From positions 20,393,552 to 20,457,551 of the forward strand of contig CM025850.1 in NCBI GenBank assembly GCA_003952965.2: a DNA stretch of 64,000 nucleotides, given 5' to 3'. The notes beneath the pieces were generated by a model. It saw only the letters and a program-made list of their open reading frames with translations, had not been told where the DNA came from and made no database searches. Within the stretch, counting starts at the first letter, position 1, and each line of letters opens with the position of its first letter. Both the position numbers and the translations under genes were made by a program. Shown here piece after piece: positions 1 through 11,485 of this stretch. This DNA comes from Morella rubra. Its lineage: Eukaryota > Streptophyta > Magnoliopsida > Fagales > Myricaceae.

Positions 1-1521
1 AATCACTGGCCAGAGTGATGGGTTACAAGTAAATGTTTTGGCATTACTCCCAAAGTAGAACATGTATTTTGCGGCATTACTCCCAGAGTAGAATATGGTA
101 TCCTCAGGATCTTTCCGCGTATGACGGAGAGGCCAAAATGTCACAACAAGTGAACACATCCTCTTGTGCACAGTACTGTCACATCTTCACAGTATGCGTT
201 AAGTATGCATGTCTCATGTCAACGCCCATACATATCATTCATGATATGCAACAACTTAACCATACTTGAATATCAACGTACAAGTTAAGTATGCATGTCT
301 CATATCAACGCCCATACATCTCATTTATGATATGCAACACCTTAACTCATTTCCATCATCACAACATTATAAAACATTTCTCAAAGGAAAGTGTTGTGAA
401 GAAAAAACAACACTTTGATTTCTCGGTTAAAAACTGGCTTAATCACCACGTAGAAAATACTAATTTTGACATGAAAAGTATTGAAATCAAAAGGAAAGAA
501 ATATGTTCAAGCTTTGAAAAACAACTTTTGGAAGAAATTTTGAAAAGAAATGGATCAAAGTTGAAAAACAACTTGAAAACGAATCGAACTTTGAAAATGA
601 TACTTTTTAAAAGGACGAGCTTGTTCTTGTCAAGAACACGAAGAACATCAAAATATGAATAAGAAACAACATCAAGAGATGCTAGAATAAGAAAGACAAG
701 AGATTCACAAATCATCTTGAAAACTTGAATCGAAATCAAAGATAACCAACTAAACTTTACCTTTAAGCGAGCTTGATCTTTTCTAAACTTCTCTTAATCG
801 ATTCTTCTTTCTTCCTTCTACTTCACTTACTACTAATCTCACATTTAACTCACAATTATCTTCTATTTATAGGCAAGCTTGGTTCGTCATATCGACACGT
901 GTCTAGGCTACTCAAGGCTACATCGGCGACGACACCCAACCACCCCAAGCAACTGTTGAGCATCCTATGGCTGAAATTGGCTCAGGTGAGTTGCTACCTA
1001 GGTTCATCGGTGGTCGACACTAGAGCTGCCTAGGTCCTAGCCCTTTTGGTCGTGGTTTCTAGCTCGTCATGTTTCTAGCTTCGATTTTTCGTGCTATCTA
1101 GCCTCATATGTGTCACTCTCTAGGCAGCCAAATTTCTCATGTTTAATGGCTAAGTTTTGCTAATCGTTCACTAATCTTCGATAATCGCAAATCAACCTAA
1201 TTGCTTCATATTAATCGACCTACTTGCTTTCAAAAAATAAAAAGTTTCCAAAATTTAAACATATTAAAAGAATAAAAATCATGTGGTTCAATTTTCGAGA
1301 CAAAAACTCCTACTAGCTTAAAAAATTAAATTGATCCAATACGTGCTCCTCAACATCCTAAACAATAACCTAGTTGCACCAACTAAATCATGTCCTAATC
1401 AAAGTTTTGAACTTAATTCATCAAGTACTAATAATCTCACTTAGTCACTAAATACCCCCTAATGCACTACTAAACAAAAGCAAACAACATGCATGTTATG
1501 CTAAAAGCTCGAGGTATGACA
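1..1521 (-). mobile_element. Ty3/gypsy LTR, truncated by window edge
   Basis: This stretch aligns along its length with 60169-61681, the 3' LTR of a minus-strand Ty3 element at the other end of the window. On the minus strand it starts with TGTCATACCTCGAGC, against TGTTATACCCCGAGC in the other copy. Nothing resembling a polypurine tract lies beyond 1521. It is therefore either a solo LTR or the 5' LTR of a minus-strand element whose body lies left of the window. About 460 bp of the LTR is outside the window. ORFs in it are not conserved with the second copy and are not called. Confidence 0.8.
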
Positions 1522-2040
1522 TAACGGATGCACAAGAGGCCAAATCAAACAAATTTAAAACATGAATCAATAAAGTGTAATATGCATGCAACGAGTACTG
1601 ACGTCTAGAATATGGAAGCTCTCTTTCTACATCTTTCATGAGTAGGCAAACCATGCTGAAATTGGACACTAGAAAGTGAGAGGAAAGAAGAGGTTGTATT
1701 CAGGGCATGTGAAAATGGATTAGTTTACAACATATTAACTATTAATACAGACACAAAAGCTCAAGTATTTTAGACAAACATGACTTCTCAAAATAAAGTA
1801 CTTAAACACTAGATATATACTAGCCAAGTTCATACAAAAGAGAGCACACATTAATACACTTGAACTTAACAAACAATGGAGAACCAAATAAGTGGGTACT
1901 GGCAAGTCCAAATAAATGGGTACTGGCAAATCCAAATAAGTGGTTATGACTGCTAGAAGGAAGCTACGCTGATATTCAGGACTGACAAATTATCTCCCAT
2001 CATTTGCTGGTTTCTGTACTTGACTTTCCATGCTATCACA
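1522..2040. other. Intergenic, 3' flank of WAK-like pseudogene
   Basis: No gene is seen. A 24-bp unit beginning CCAAATAAGTGGGTACTGGC is repeated about 2.5 times at 1884-1943. Confidence 0.6.
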
Positions 2041-5000
2041 TCAGATAGTAGTACTAGTCGAAGAACACTCAGTGGCTACGTCAATGGTCATGGAGGATGT
2101 AGTTGAGCTGAGCAAGTACTCAGTCTTCTCCATATCGAGGTCAGCCTTTCTCTACAAATGTTTGAGATTCATTGATTTCAATCCCTCCAGTTCCATTGCT
2201 ACCTCCTTCATGGTAGGTCTATCCTCGCCTCTTACACTTGAACACCTTTTTGCAATATCAGCAACTTGCTTTACATCCTCAATATTTTCTTCCTCGAGAA
2301 TGTCATTCTAAAGAATTAGAAACAGCTGATCCTCTTTCGCTAAAGAAACAAAATAATTTGCTTTCTCGTTTTCAGGCCTATTGAAAGAAAGTGCTTTCTT
2401 ACCCGTTAGTAACTCTACCAACACAACCCCAAAGCTGTAGACATCACTTTTATCTGTTAATATACTAGTATGGAAGTATTCCGGATCTAAATACCCCATA
2501 GTTCCCTACACCAAAGTTGTCACTTGTTTGTGATCAACAGGAACAAGTCTTGAAGCTCCAAAATCCAACACTTTTGTGGTAAGGGTGCCATGCAGAAGTT
2601 TGTTTGCTGTTTTCACATCTCTATGGATAATTGGCGTTGAAGTTTCATAGTGTAAGTATGCAAGGGCCCCTGCAGTTTCTGCAGCTATTTTCAAACGGTT
2701 GCCCCATGAAAGTGCGGATGACGTGCTTTGATCGTGGATATGGTCATATAAAGTCCCGTTTGTAATGAATTCATAAACTAATAAGGGCACTTTTTTTCTC
2801 TAAACAACAACCCAATAGCTTAACTACATTCCTATGGTTAATTTGGATAAGCACAATCACCTCGCATATGAATTGCTCAATTTGGCTTTGATCACAAATT
2901 TTGGACTTCTTAATGGCAACCACTTTGTTATCTGGTAATATTCCCCTGTAAACAGTTCCATGACCCCCTCGACCGAGAACTCTACTCTCATCATAATTGT
3001 TGGTGGCCTTTTCCAGCTCTTTTGCACTAAATATTTTGGCCGTCTCCTTTGACCTTTTTTGATTCGAGAGTTGCTTTTGTAACATTAAGCTGCCATTTTG
3101 TTGGAAGAATTTCTCTTTCGGCTTGATAAGCTTTCTGTTTTTCAGTACCCAATACACCCAAAAAGTTCCCAAGAGCAACTCTAAGAGGCTTGTAGTGACA
3201 CCTGCAGACGTCAAAAATATGCACTTTTACAAAGTGGATCGAATGCCAGCATTTTCTAAGAAAATAATTAGGGCATAATTAGGCCTAACACAGATGTTTT
3301 CAAATAATGGTTCGTATATAATATCAAAAGTAAGAATGCAAATTGATTACGTAATATAAATTTTTCTTTTCTAGGATCAACAAGGGATAGCTATATGCCA
3401 GTAGATTTCTACGAAATTTGCAAAAAACAGAGGAAAAATATTTAACTTGTCAACTTTCTATTGTTGTCTGGGGTAAATGATCTTATGTATAGATCTAAGG
3501 AATAAAACAAACAGGACGTGAACGTATGCTAAGTCTTTTAGTCTTTAGCCTTTTCGACTAATTTTTTGTTTGTCAGTCATTGAGAAGCTTGGTGGATGTC
3601 TTCCACACTTACCAGTCGACAAGTGAATGTACGTCCTAGCTGATGATGATCTAGCCGGAGTTACATTTGGCTCAACATGTATTCTTGGTGGAACCTGGTC
3701 TTAGAGTCCAGTGGCTTTAGACCGATGACAAAACTATGATCCCAACAAACAGGGATCTCTTTCTGCCTTTTTTACTAGGGAAATCAGGGGAGAGGAGCTG
3801 GGAAAGCAAACACCATCTTATAATTAGCATTTTATCAAGCACCACCAAAATTTGTGACTCAATTGGTCTTGAGGTTAGTCGTACGAACAGTTAAGGACTG
3901 TACGTCTCAGGATCGAACCCCCACAGCCCGGCTGCATCAAGTCGAGATGGACCTTCATGTGGCTACAGTGACGGTTCAATCTTTAGGTTTGTAGTTAGTT
4001 ATGGCTCAATTTGAGCATTTTGTATTAGGAACCTTGTGTTTGCGTGGGAGGTGTCCTCTCCCGCTTTAAAAAAAATATTACGTACGTAATAGACAGACTT
4101 ACCCAGTGTAATACTGATAATCGTATTCATATATTTGACATCTTTCCGACTGCAACCTGTTCCATTTCTCAACCCATCGCCTTCAAACCCCTTGTGACAA
4201 TAACATTTGTAACTCCCAGGCGTGTTCACGCAAGTCTTATTGCAAGGATTTGAAGTTTTGCACTCATTAATATCTGAAGCATCACGGGGTAGGGAATAAA
4301 CCAAATAAGAATTGACAAAGAATGAAGCACTAGAATGGTGTATATATACGGTTTGTAGCAAATAAGTAACTTATATTCATTACCTTCGCAACCATTACGG
4401 CGGTATGGGTTCCCTTGAAAACCCTTCTTGAATTTGCAAATATATCGAGAATCACTGGTGGAATCGTGACATGTACTCATACTTGCCTTACATGCAAAGC
4501 TTGTGCTGTTTTTCTTAGCATTTCTGCATGTCTTATTTCCAACATTCCAATCAAGCACCATGGGCAAACTTGTTCTATTCTCGAGACCTTTAAGATCAGT
4601 GAAAGAAAATTTATATGCTTTTTCATCCACTATAAAACGGAAGCCACATGGGCTATAGTTGTAAGATGTGGAATGATTCTTCAAGCTCCCTAGTCTCAAG
4701 AAATAATCACTTGCTGCTTCTGGGATGGAAGTCTGGCAACAACCGATGCCAGTGCAGGACCCGTTTTTCACACTGTTAATGGGGTCACAGAGTGATAAGC
4801 ATCCAGTTGTGTTGTACTGCTCTTCGTTGGAAAACTGAATGTAGGAGTAAGTGTCGCAACCGACTGCAGTGATCTTGTTCCTCTAGGATGAGATACGGAA
4901 CTTTAAATTATAAAAGAGTGTGCGATTGTCATCACTTTGCCCCGACTGGCTGTAGCAATCACGGGCAACGGGAGCTGAGATTGTTATCTCACCATCCAAT

Positions 5001-5244
5001 GAGATGTTGAGGACATCTAAATCACTATGGCGCAGAAATGGTCTTGGGGGCTCGTACGAGAGGTCACAAGTGATGAGAAAATATTCATCGAGGTAGCAGT
5101 CCTCACTTGTTCCAAATGGATGAGGGATCCCCAGAGATCCACATTGCGGTTGCATCTCGAATTAGAATGAGACACTGCAGATGCGGCTACAATAATGGCC
5201 CCAATTAGGAGCGATAGTTGGGAAAGCATGCCAAGCAAAGCCAT
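2041..5244 (-). pseudogene. Wall-associated-kinase-like receptor kinase pseudogene
   Basis: The layout is that of a WAK/WAKL receptor, a plasma-membrane kinase that binds pectin through its extracellular part. Exon 1 (5244-4384) has a signal peptide (MALLGMLSQLSLLIGAIIVA) and a cysteine-rich GUB_WAK domain (CGSLGIPHPFG). Exon 2 (4273-4103) is a calcium-binding EGF module starting [11 protein letters not shown]. Exon 3 (3201-2041) has a membrane segment and the kinase. All introns have GT-AG ends. Catalytic motifs are still readable: VAIKK lysine, [15 protein letters not shown]. It is broken by a frameshift near 5155, TAG in the GUB_WAK region near 4883, a frameshift in an A-run near 2790, TAG replacing a glutamine before [11 protein letters not shown] (~2506), TAG near 2308 and TAG near 2152. 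Reading on past that last stop reaches a TGA at 2041. Domain order and introns are seen directly; the role is family knowledge. Some single-base breaks could be assembly errors, but three or more independent nonsense codons make it a likely pseudogene. Confidence 0.88.
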
Positions 5245-5587
5245 GGCGCCTTGGCTTTTCGGTGAGTACTTCTGGATATATTTTAGTCTTTCTTATGTGT
5301 TGTGGAAACAGCCTTGAATGGCCTCCTACATCTGTATAAGCGATAGAGCAATTTCATTCTTCCTCTTAATTGGTCACAACACCTTCATTGGTTTTTTTTT
5401 TTTTTTTAAGTACACTTTTCGACATTGAACTTTGGGTGATCTATTGCATCCATGCTTTAAATTTTGAGACATTACACCTTTAAAATTTGAAAGTTTGGCA
5501 AATTACATACTATCAACAAATTTTCAAGCGAAATTGACTAAAAATTCGACTGTAGGACACAATGTGCTAGACCTTCCAAATAGGTGT
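5245..5587. other. 5' flank of WAK-like pseudogene
   Basis: This is AT-rich flanking sequence with a long T-run near 5393-5408. No gene or clear promoter element is recognised. It ends where the CACTA terminus begins. Confidence 0.5.
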
Positions 5588-5934
5588 CACTACAAAAAAA
5601 CAGGTTTACAGCGGCGGTCTTTTTTGCAGCGGTCATCAAAACCGCCGCTATATACCCTATATCCCGGCGGTTTATTTCAAACGCGACCAAAAATACCCCT
5701 ATAGCGGCGGTTTATGACCGCCGCTATAAAGACAAGATAGCAGCGGTTGATATAAGGGTGGTCACTGGCTGCCGCTATATACAACATATGGTGGCGGTCA
5801 CTATAGTGGCGGTCTGATCGCCGCTATAGATGACATGTAGTGGCGGTTTTATGAAAACCGCAGCTAAGTCACTCTATAGCGGCGGTCAGTGACCGTCGCT
5901 ATAGAGCTTACTGAAACGTGCGTTTTGGTTTTTT

Positions 5935-6480
5935 TTTTTTTCCCCATCCCCGCCCCCCTTCTTCCCCCCTTCGCGATTTCAGACCCCCTCCCCTCTCGCG
6001 ATTTCAACAGCCCCCCAAATCAATCTGCAAATCCCCTCCCCCCTCGAGATTTCAACAACCCCCCAAAATCAAACTGCAAATCCCCTCCCCCCTTTAGCGA
6101 TTTCACCTCCCCCTCCCCCCCCTCGCGATTTCACCTCCCTTCCCCCCACTTCGCGAATTTCAGCCCTCCCGGCCCCCTCCATGAATTTCAGCTCCCCCCC
6201 CCCCCTCCACGATTTTCAGCCCCCCCCCCCCCCGTGCCCCTTCAGTGAGTGTCAGCCCCCCCCCCCTACGTGAGTTTCAGCCCCCCTCCCCCCCCCCGGC
6301 GCGCCCTCCGCGAGTTTCAGCTCCCCCCCGCCCCCTCTGCGAGTTTCAGCTCCCTCCCGCCCCTCTGCGAATTTCAGCCCCCGCCCCCTCCGCGAATTTC
6401 AGTGCCCACCACCTCCAATTCGAACTTCAAATCTCCTCCCCCTTTTAATTTCGCGAATTTCAGCTCCCCCCATTCGACTT
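5935..6480. repeat. C-rich array inside CACTA element
   Basis: About fifteen degenerate repeats of a unit like CGCGATTTCA or CGCGAATTTCAG are separated by runs of 6-13 cytosines. Proline-rich ORFs here (for example 5889-6248) are by-products of CCN runs and are not called as genes. Confidence 0.75.
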
Positions 6481-7221
6481 CACGAAATAATTCAACTGTG
6501 TTGGTTTTGCATTGCTGTTCAGGTCAGTGACTTAGACTCAATGTATTTTCGTATTTTATAAAATATGAATGAAATTAATTATATGGAGATTGGAGGTCAG
6601 GGCTTACGAATTGGATTATTGGGTTCTGTTGTGTTGGAGATTGATTTTGTTGGAGATTGGTTTTGTTGGAGTGTTGGCTTATGAATTGTTGTTGACTTGT
6701 TGTATTATACTACTACTATGAAAATATATGAATTGGTATGAATTGGTTGCTGATAAATTGGAATGTATGAATTGGTTGCTGAAAATATATGTATGAATTG
6801 ATTGCTGAAAATGTATTGTATGAATTGTTGCTGAAAAATTTGTATGAATTGTTGCTGAAAAATGTATGAATGTATGAATATGAATGAAAATATATGAATT
6901 GCTGAAAAATATGAATTGGAATGTATGAATTTATTGATGTCCAAAAGTCCGCTGTTTTTACTATTTTTTTTGGACCATGTATTTTATTAAAAATCTATTT
7001 TCAAATTTCTTTGACAGTTGAACTCAATAGTCTCAACTACAGTGGTTTTCGTAACTGTGATTGAGGGACACTAGGTGACTTGCCGATAACATATTACTCT
7101 TTCACAGGTCAGTGGTATTTTGAATCTCTTCGTCAATTACTATTGTTTGTTCTTTTTTCCTTTTTTTTTTAGAGATTAGAGTTTGTGGATTTTATTGGAA
7201 GACGGAGGGCAGAGCTAACAA

Positions 7222-7803
7222 GTGATTGGTCCAGAACGACATGGTCGCATTCGCGGCATTGGATTAGGACCAACTCCTTCATCTCATCCTGCCAACACCA
7301 ACGTAAGATCTAGTCAGCCTACATCCTCTAGTAACGAGAGAGCGGTATTTATGGAAAATAGAGTTCAGATGTTGGAGTCTGAAGTAGCATCTCTCAAATC
7401 TACAATACAAATGATGGCACAAGCTTGGGTAAAAGTTTTATTTACTTATCCTCAAGTATTACTATTGATTCTATTTATGTATATTTCATAGTTAATTAAT
7501 GTTTGTTTAATTGTTGTAGGAGCAACGTCAATACCAAGATGTTACAATAACAATCACGTTTCACCAGCAATTCATAGATCATCTCATGCAAGTCGGAAAA
7601 CGAGTGTTGGTAAGATACAAACATAAATGAATACTGCCATTAATTTAATTTTAAGTATGTACTAAGCTCTTTTTTCTTTGTTCATGTCATTACTGTTTGT
7701 TAATTTTACAATATTGTAATAGCAGACATGCGATGACGCAGAAAGTGCAGGAGCAGATGGTGCTGAAGTGGAGAGGATTAAATTTATAGTTATTTGTAGT
7801 TAA
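7222..7803 (+). pseudogene. C-terminal exons of CACTA-type plant transposase (Transposase_24-like)
   Basis: Three exons are joined in frame by GT-AG introns: 7222-7428, 7520-7609 and 7726-7803 (TAA). The first begins IGPERHGRIRGIGLGPTPSS, the conserved C-terminal block of plant Ptta/En/Spm transposases, followed by a coiled-coil stretch (ENRVQMLESEVASLKSTIQM). Exon 2 continues the glutamine-rich helix (EQRQYQDVTITITFHQQFID) and exon 3 is acidic. The N-terminal DNA-binding part is absent upstream, where C-rich and low-complexity sequence lies instead, so this is a remnant. No partner TNP2-type transposase ORF is seen, so the element would be non-autonomous. Family assignment rests on the GPERHGRIRG motif and the CACTA context. 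Confidence 0.7.
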
Positions 7804-8255
7804 ATGTCATGACTTGTTAGTTTTTAGTCTATTGAGAAAATGCCCTTCACTTATTTTTGTTTGATGCAAAACTTGTAAGACATGCTTATAATGAAATATA
7901 TTTTGTTTTATTGCACTTTTCTTTGTTTGCATTAATCAATTAAAATCTATAACAAAATTTGTACGGCAGGAAAATATAACCAAAAAAAAAAAAATATCGA
8001 AAAAAAAAACGAAACCTATAGCGGCGGTCACTGACTGTCGTTATAGGTGAAACCAACAGATAGGGTTATAGCAGCGGTCATGTAACTGCCGCTATAACTA
8101 TATAGCCGACCGTGCTATAGCACGTCTGCAGAAAAACCCTAAACGCGGTTGGCTCTAAAGCAGTGGTTCGACCGCCGCTATGTGATCGCCACGATAGAGG
8201 CGACGTATTCACCAGCGGTCTCTATAACCGCTGCTATAGGGCTATAGGGCTGTGT

Positions 8256-9330
8256 CGAAGCGGTGCCTTGATTTGAGTCCTTTTGATGTAGGTGATGATT
8301 TGAGGGCAAATCCTTTTCAAGAGGAGGGGAATGATGGAAATCAAGGCACTGCTTCGACGGATCTCGTTCAAGTCTCAATTGGGCCAGTTACAAGGGCACG
8401 AGCTGATGCAAACTGAGATGATGCTGAGCACATCCGGGACAACCGAGATGATGCTGAGCACACCCAAGATCTTTTGTCACTTCCTAGTGGCCCAATTACA
8501 AGACTTAAAGCCAAACATTTCAAGGAAGCACTCAATGGACTAATCTAAGAGAGTCGGGTTGATACTACCAAGACCAAGATGGGTGCCAATAATAATCAAG
8601 GCTTAGTCCATGTCATCCGGGTAAGTGAAGAATAAGGAGTATTTGCACCTCAGGGTAACTATCCGGGTAACCTGCACCTCGGGTACTTGCATCTCTGGCC
8701 GAAGTACTTGCACCTCGGTGTCACACTTGCGGCTCGGGCATTTACATTTTGGTTGGAACAAAGGCGGGACGTATCTGGCGAAGTTCGGATTTTCAGGAGC
8801 ATTTGAATTTCCTTTTTCAAATGCTGGCTTCTCCTTTTTCTTAGCTGGATTATTTTAGGAATGTTTATTTCCTTTCAAAACTTGGATTTCTAGAGCATTT
8901 GATTTTCTTTCAAATTTGAGTTAGTTTCCTATTCTTGGAGGGATGTTCCAAGTATATTTATAGGGCCTTTTGGGCGTGAAGAATGAGAACTTAGAGATTA
9001 ATATTATTTGAGAGGTCTTGTGATTCTCTTTGGTTCTTTTAAGAACTGCTCGAACTTATCGGGATTTCCGTGGGTTCATCTCGACTTATCAAACGGAGTT
9101 CCACTACTGTTTGCGGCGTCTTTCTTGTACCGAGGTTATTTTTACAAACAACGGGTCGAGGTTTCTATTCGAATCTGTCCTAGAACGATCTTGGGTTTCC
9201 CTATTGTTGTTGGTCTTGTGATTCTTGACGAGGTTCACATCAATAGCTCAGGATCATTATCTAAACAATTCGCCTTTTGCATCTTTCATTTAAACTTGTG
9301 TACAAATGCATCACAGCCATGACCCCACTC
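8256..9330 (+). mobile_element. Ty3/gypsy fragment: polyprotein tail and LTR-like sequence
   Basis: Reading plus-strand near 8270, the peptide DDLRANPFQEEGNDG and then IGPVTRARA match the C-terminal tail typical of plant Ty3/gypsy polyproteins. A second, diverged version, PSGPITRLKAKHFKEALNGL, ends at a stop near 8543. The ~700 bp after it looks like 3' untranslated plus LTR: 8630-8760 carries repeats of a GCACCTCGGG-like motif, and 8950-8985 has a TATTTATAGGGCC promoter-like stretch. I cannot define LTR ends because no second copy is present. The CACTA element abuts its left side, so the rest of the polyprotein is missing. Confidence 0.6.
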
Positions 9331-9760
9331 CGACCACTGGGTCCCACTTTTCATACCTCTCGGAGAAGGAATAAGGTATTGCAAACAAAAGAAATTTTTT
9401 GAATGTTAAGGAAAAAAATTGAGGTAGATTAAAGTTTTATTGGATTTCGATTGAGATAATTTTGAATTTTTTTAATATTATAATTTTTTAATCAAAATTT
9501 TAAGTTAGTAAAATAAAAGTTTTGAAATGGAGAGAATTTTAGCGTTCAGTTCAGTTTAGTTTGGAAACGTGAGTTAATTAGAATCAGGAAATTTCGATAT
9601 GCACATAACTTGTGGATGTGACCCCAAAGTTTTTTCAAAGCAAAAACAGAAATGACAATAAGTGAACGGACAAAAGTAGCAATTACCGCAAAAGGTAAAG
9701 TTTACTCAACTTTTTTTTTTCTTCTCAATTGTTTATATATTAATTATGAATATAGGTAAG
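9331..9760. other. No feature recognised
   Basis: AT-rich sequence without a recognisable gene or repeat. Confidence 0.4.
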
Positions 9761-10222
9761 TAAAAAAACAGAGTTAAGGAGATTCAGTTCTAGGTCCAAA
9801 TAGCAGAAAAAAGACAATTGGGAATGTGGCCAGAGAACGATCTTGCCACGGCCCATTGCGGTAATTGATGCACCGTAGAGTTTTCTTGGCGTGATATCTT
9901 CTAGCAGTCCAACTTGGAATACATGAGAGTAGAGAAATGGAATTGGTTATGAGAGATTAAGGATCCGCCATCTAACATCCCTTTTCTCCGTGAGAAGGGC
10001 AGCTGTGACTATGCTGGAATCTCCTGCTAGAATAATCTTATTGTGGCTCAAACTATTCGCCATGGAGGCTGCTAACAAAGCTGCATTCGCTTCAGCTAGC
10101 AATGGTTCCGCAACATCTGTGTTTGAGCAGCAATGATTTGGTCTGTTCGACGATTACACAAACAACTGCAGCCATGGAAAAGTCAGCACGTACAGCTGCA
10201 TCAAATTGATGGCCTGTACAAT
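9761..10222 (-). pseudogene. RNase H-like (RVT_3-type) gene fragment
   Basis: On the minus strand at about 10140-9985 the translation reads LLAEANAALLAASMANSL, then NKIILAGDSSIVTAALL. This is the E...N-I-IL-GDS core of the plant RNase H-like RVT_3 domain, found in LINE-derived and DUF4283-associated proteins. Weak similarity to the usual C-terminal end continues to about 9780. The upstream part has frame changes and is cut by the 3' LTR of copia A at 10228. The equivalent right flank after 30067 holds no clear continuation. This identification rests on one conserved block. Confidence 0.45.
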
Positions 10223-10227
10223 TGGTC

Positions 10228-11485
10228 TGTAAGTTTGTGCAGCGGAAAAAATCTTGATCGTTGAAATCTAGCAGCCTAAGCGTTCTGCCTCCTTCAGATC
10301 CACGTGCACAGTTCTTGAGAGAGAAGTAAAAAGAGTTTTAGAGAGAGAACTATTCTCGCGAAATGATTTCTTCACTCTTAAATGAAATTCTGAGCTATTT
10401 ATAATGGCTTACTTAGAACCTCTCTTGTGCTTATGCCTGGGATCTTTAGGGATCTCAAATCTAGGCTGTAGAGATTATCATGAAAAAGCTCTTTTTCATT
10501 AACTCCCTTATATTCTGTATTTCCGAATTTATAGGCTTCTACAAATTGTGATCATGTCCATTAACATATCACAATTGACCTGAGATAGTGAGACTACTTT
10601 TTGTGAAATCCCTTTTACTAACAATTATTTGTTTATTTATCCTTTCATTATACTATATTCCACATGAGTTAATAGGACCGGAATAATATCACTGATTAAG
10701 TCCCTAGATCATATAATCCTAATTGGCAATTTGTAACTCGTTGGACTCTTAAAATGTTTCTAAAATTTCACAAATAAATATATAAATATATATATATATA
10801 TATTAATTTCAAAAAATATTTTCGCAAAGTCCAATAGGTAGTGATTTCTTTTGAGTCCAACTCTATACAGATATACTAAATATACTATCTCACAAAGAGA
10901 CTAGTGGATTCCTTGTTGAGCATTTATACACAAGCTCATTTATAATATACAAGACCAACGTTGTCTGAAATATTTGACCTAGAAAGATCATCACCAAATG
11001 ACTCGGTCAAGCACAAGTACACGACAAATAAACCTGTATAAACCTCTCAAGTCTAAGGATACAATAAACTAATTGTGCTGAATACCTTCTCAACATTATG
11101 ATCACTTCCAAAAGTATTCATATTTGATCTCGTTCAGTGCATGTACTCTTACATTGCACCCACTCGTCTGCTTAAGGTCACACCTCAATGACAGAGTCCA
11201 TCATCCTATTTAATAGAGGCACAACTAGTGTAGACCTATTTGTACATAAGTATGTACCTCGGTCTAGAACAACTGTTAAGTGAATAAGGAACCAAAAAGT
11301 CATACTCCCCCCTTTTCATTCATTAATCATCGACATGACTTTAAACAATTTCGCTTGACAATATAATGTGTAACATCTCATCTTACAACATTATACCCAA
11401 TAAATAATAAATACATGTGACGATAAAAATAAATAATTATCTCATAATTATTCTAATAACTAGTGTTGAGGGCATATTTCAAACA
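10228..11485 (-). repeat. 3' LTR of copia A
   Basis: A 1258-bp LTR in minus orientation, ending GCGGCTGCACAAA-like next to the host flank. It contains a TA-rich microsatellite near 10784-10802 and about 565 bp (roughly 10572-11137) that is absent from the 5' LTR copy. Confidence 0.85.

Larger units (their letters stand above)
5588..8255 (+). mobile_element. CACTA (En/Spm) transposon, right terminus lost
   Basis: The left end is CACTACAAAAAAACAGG, the standard CACTA terminus. Subterminal arrays of TAGCGGCGGT and its complement fill 5604-5905 and recur at 8018-8240, as expected for transposase-binding subterminal repeats. Between them are a C-rich array (5935-6480), a TATGAATTG/TTGCTGAAAA low-complexity array (6710-6935) and the C-terminal exons of a plant CACTA transposase. 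No inverted CACTA terminus is visible near 8255, so the right tip is missing and the right boundary is approximate. No target-site duplication can be tested. Confidence 0.8.

Noticed and set aside
3840..3975. Possible SINE with a tRNA-like B box (GGTTCGATCCT on the minus strand) in the WAK intron
   Set aside because: No convincing A box at the right distance, no poly-A/T tail and no flanking duplication.
5889..6530. Long proline-rich ORFs
   Set aside because: They arise from cytosine runs in the repeat array, occur in overlapping frames and have no domain.
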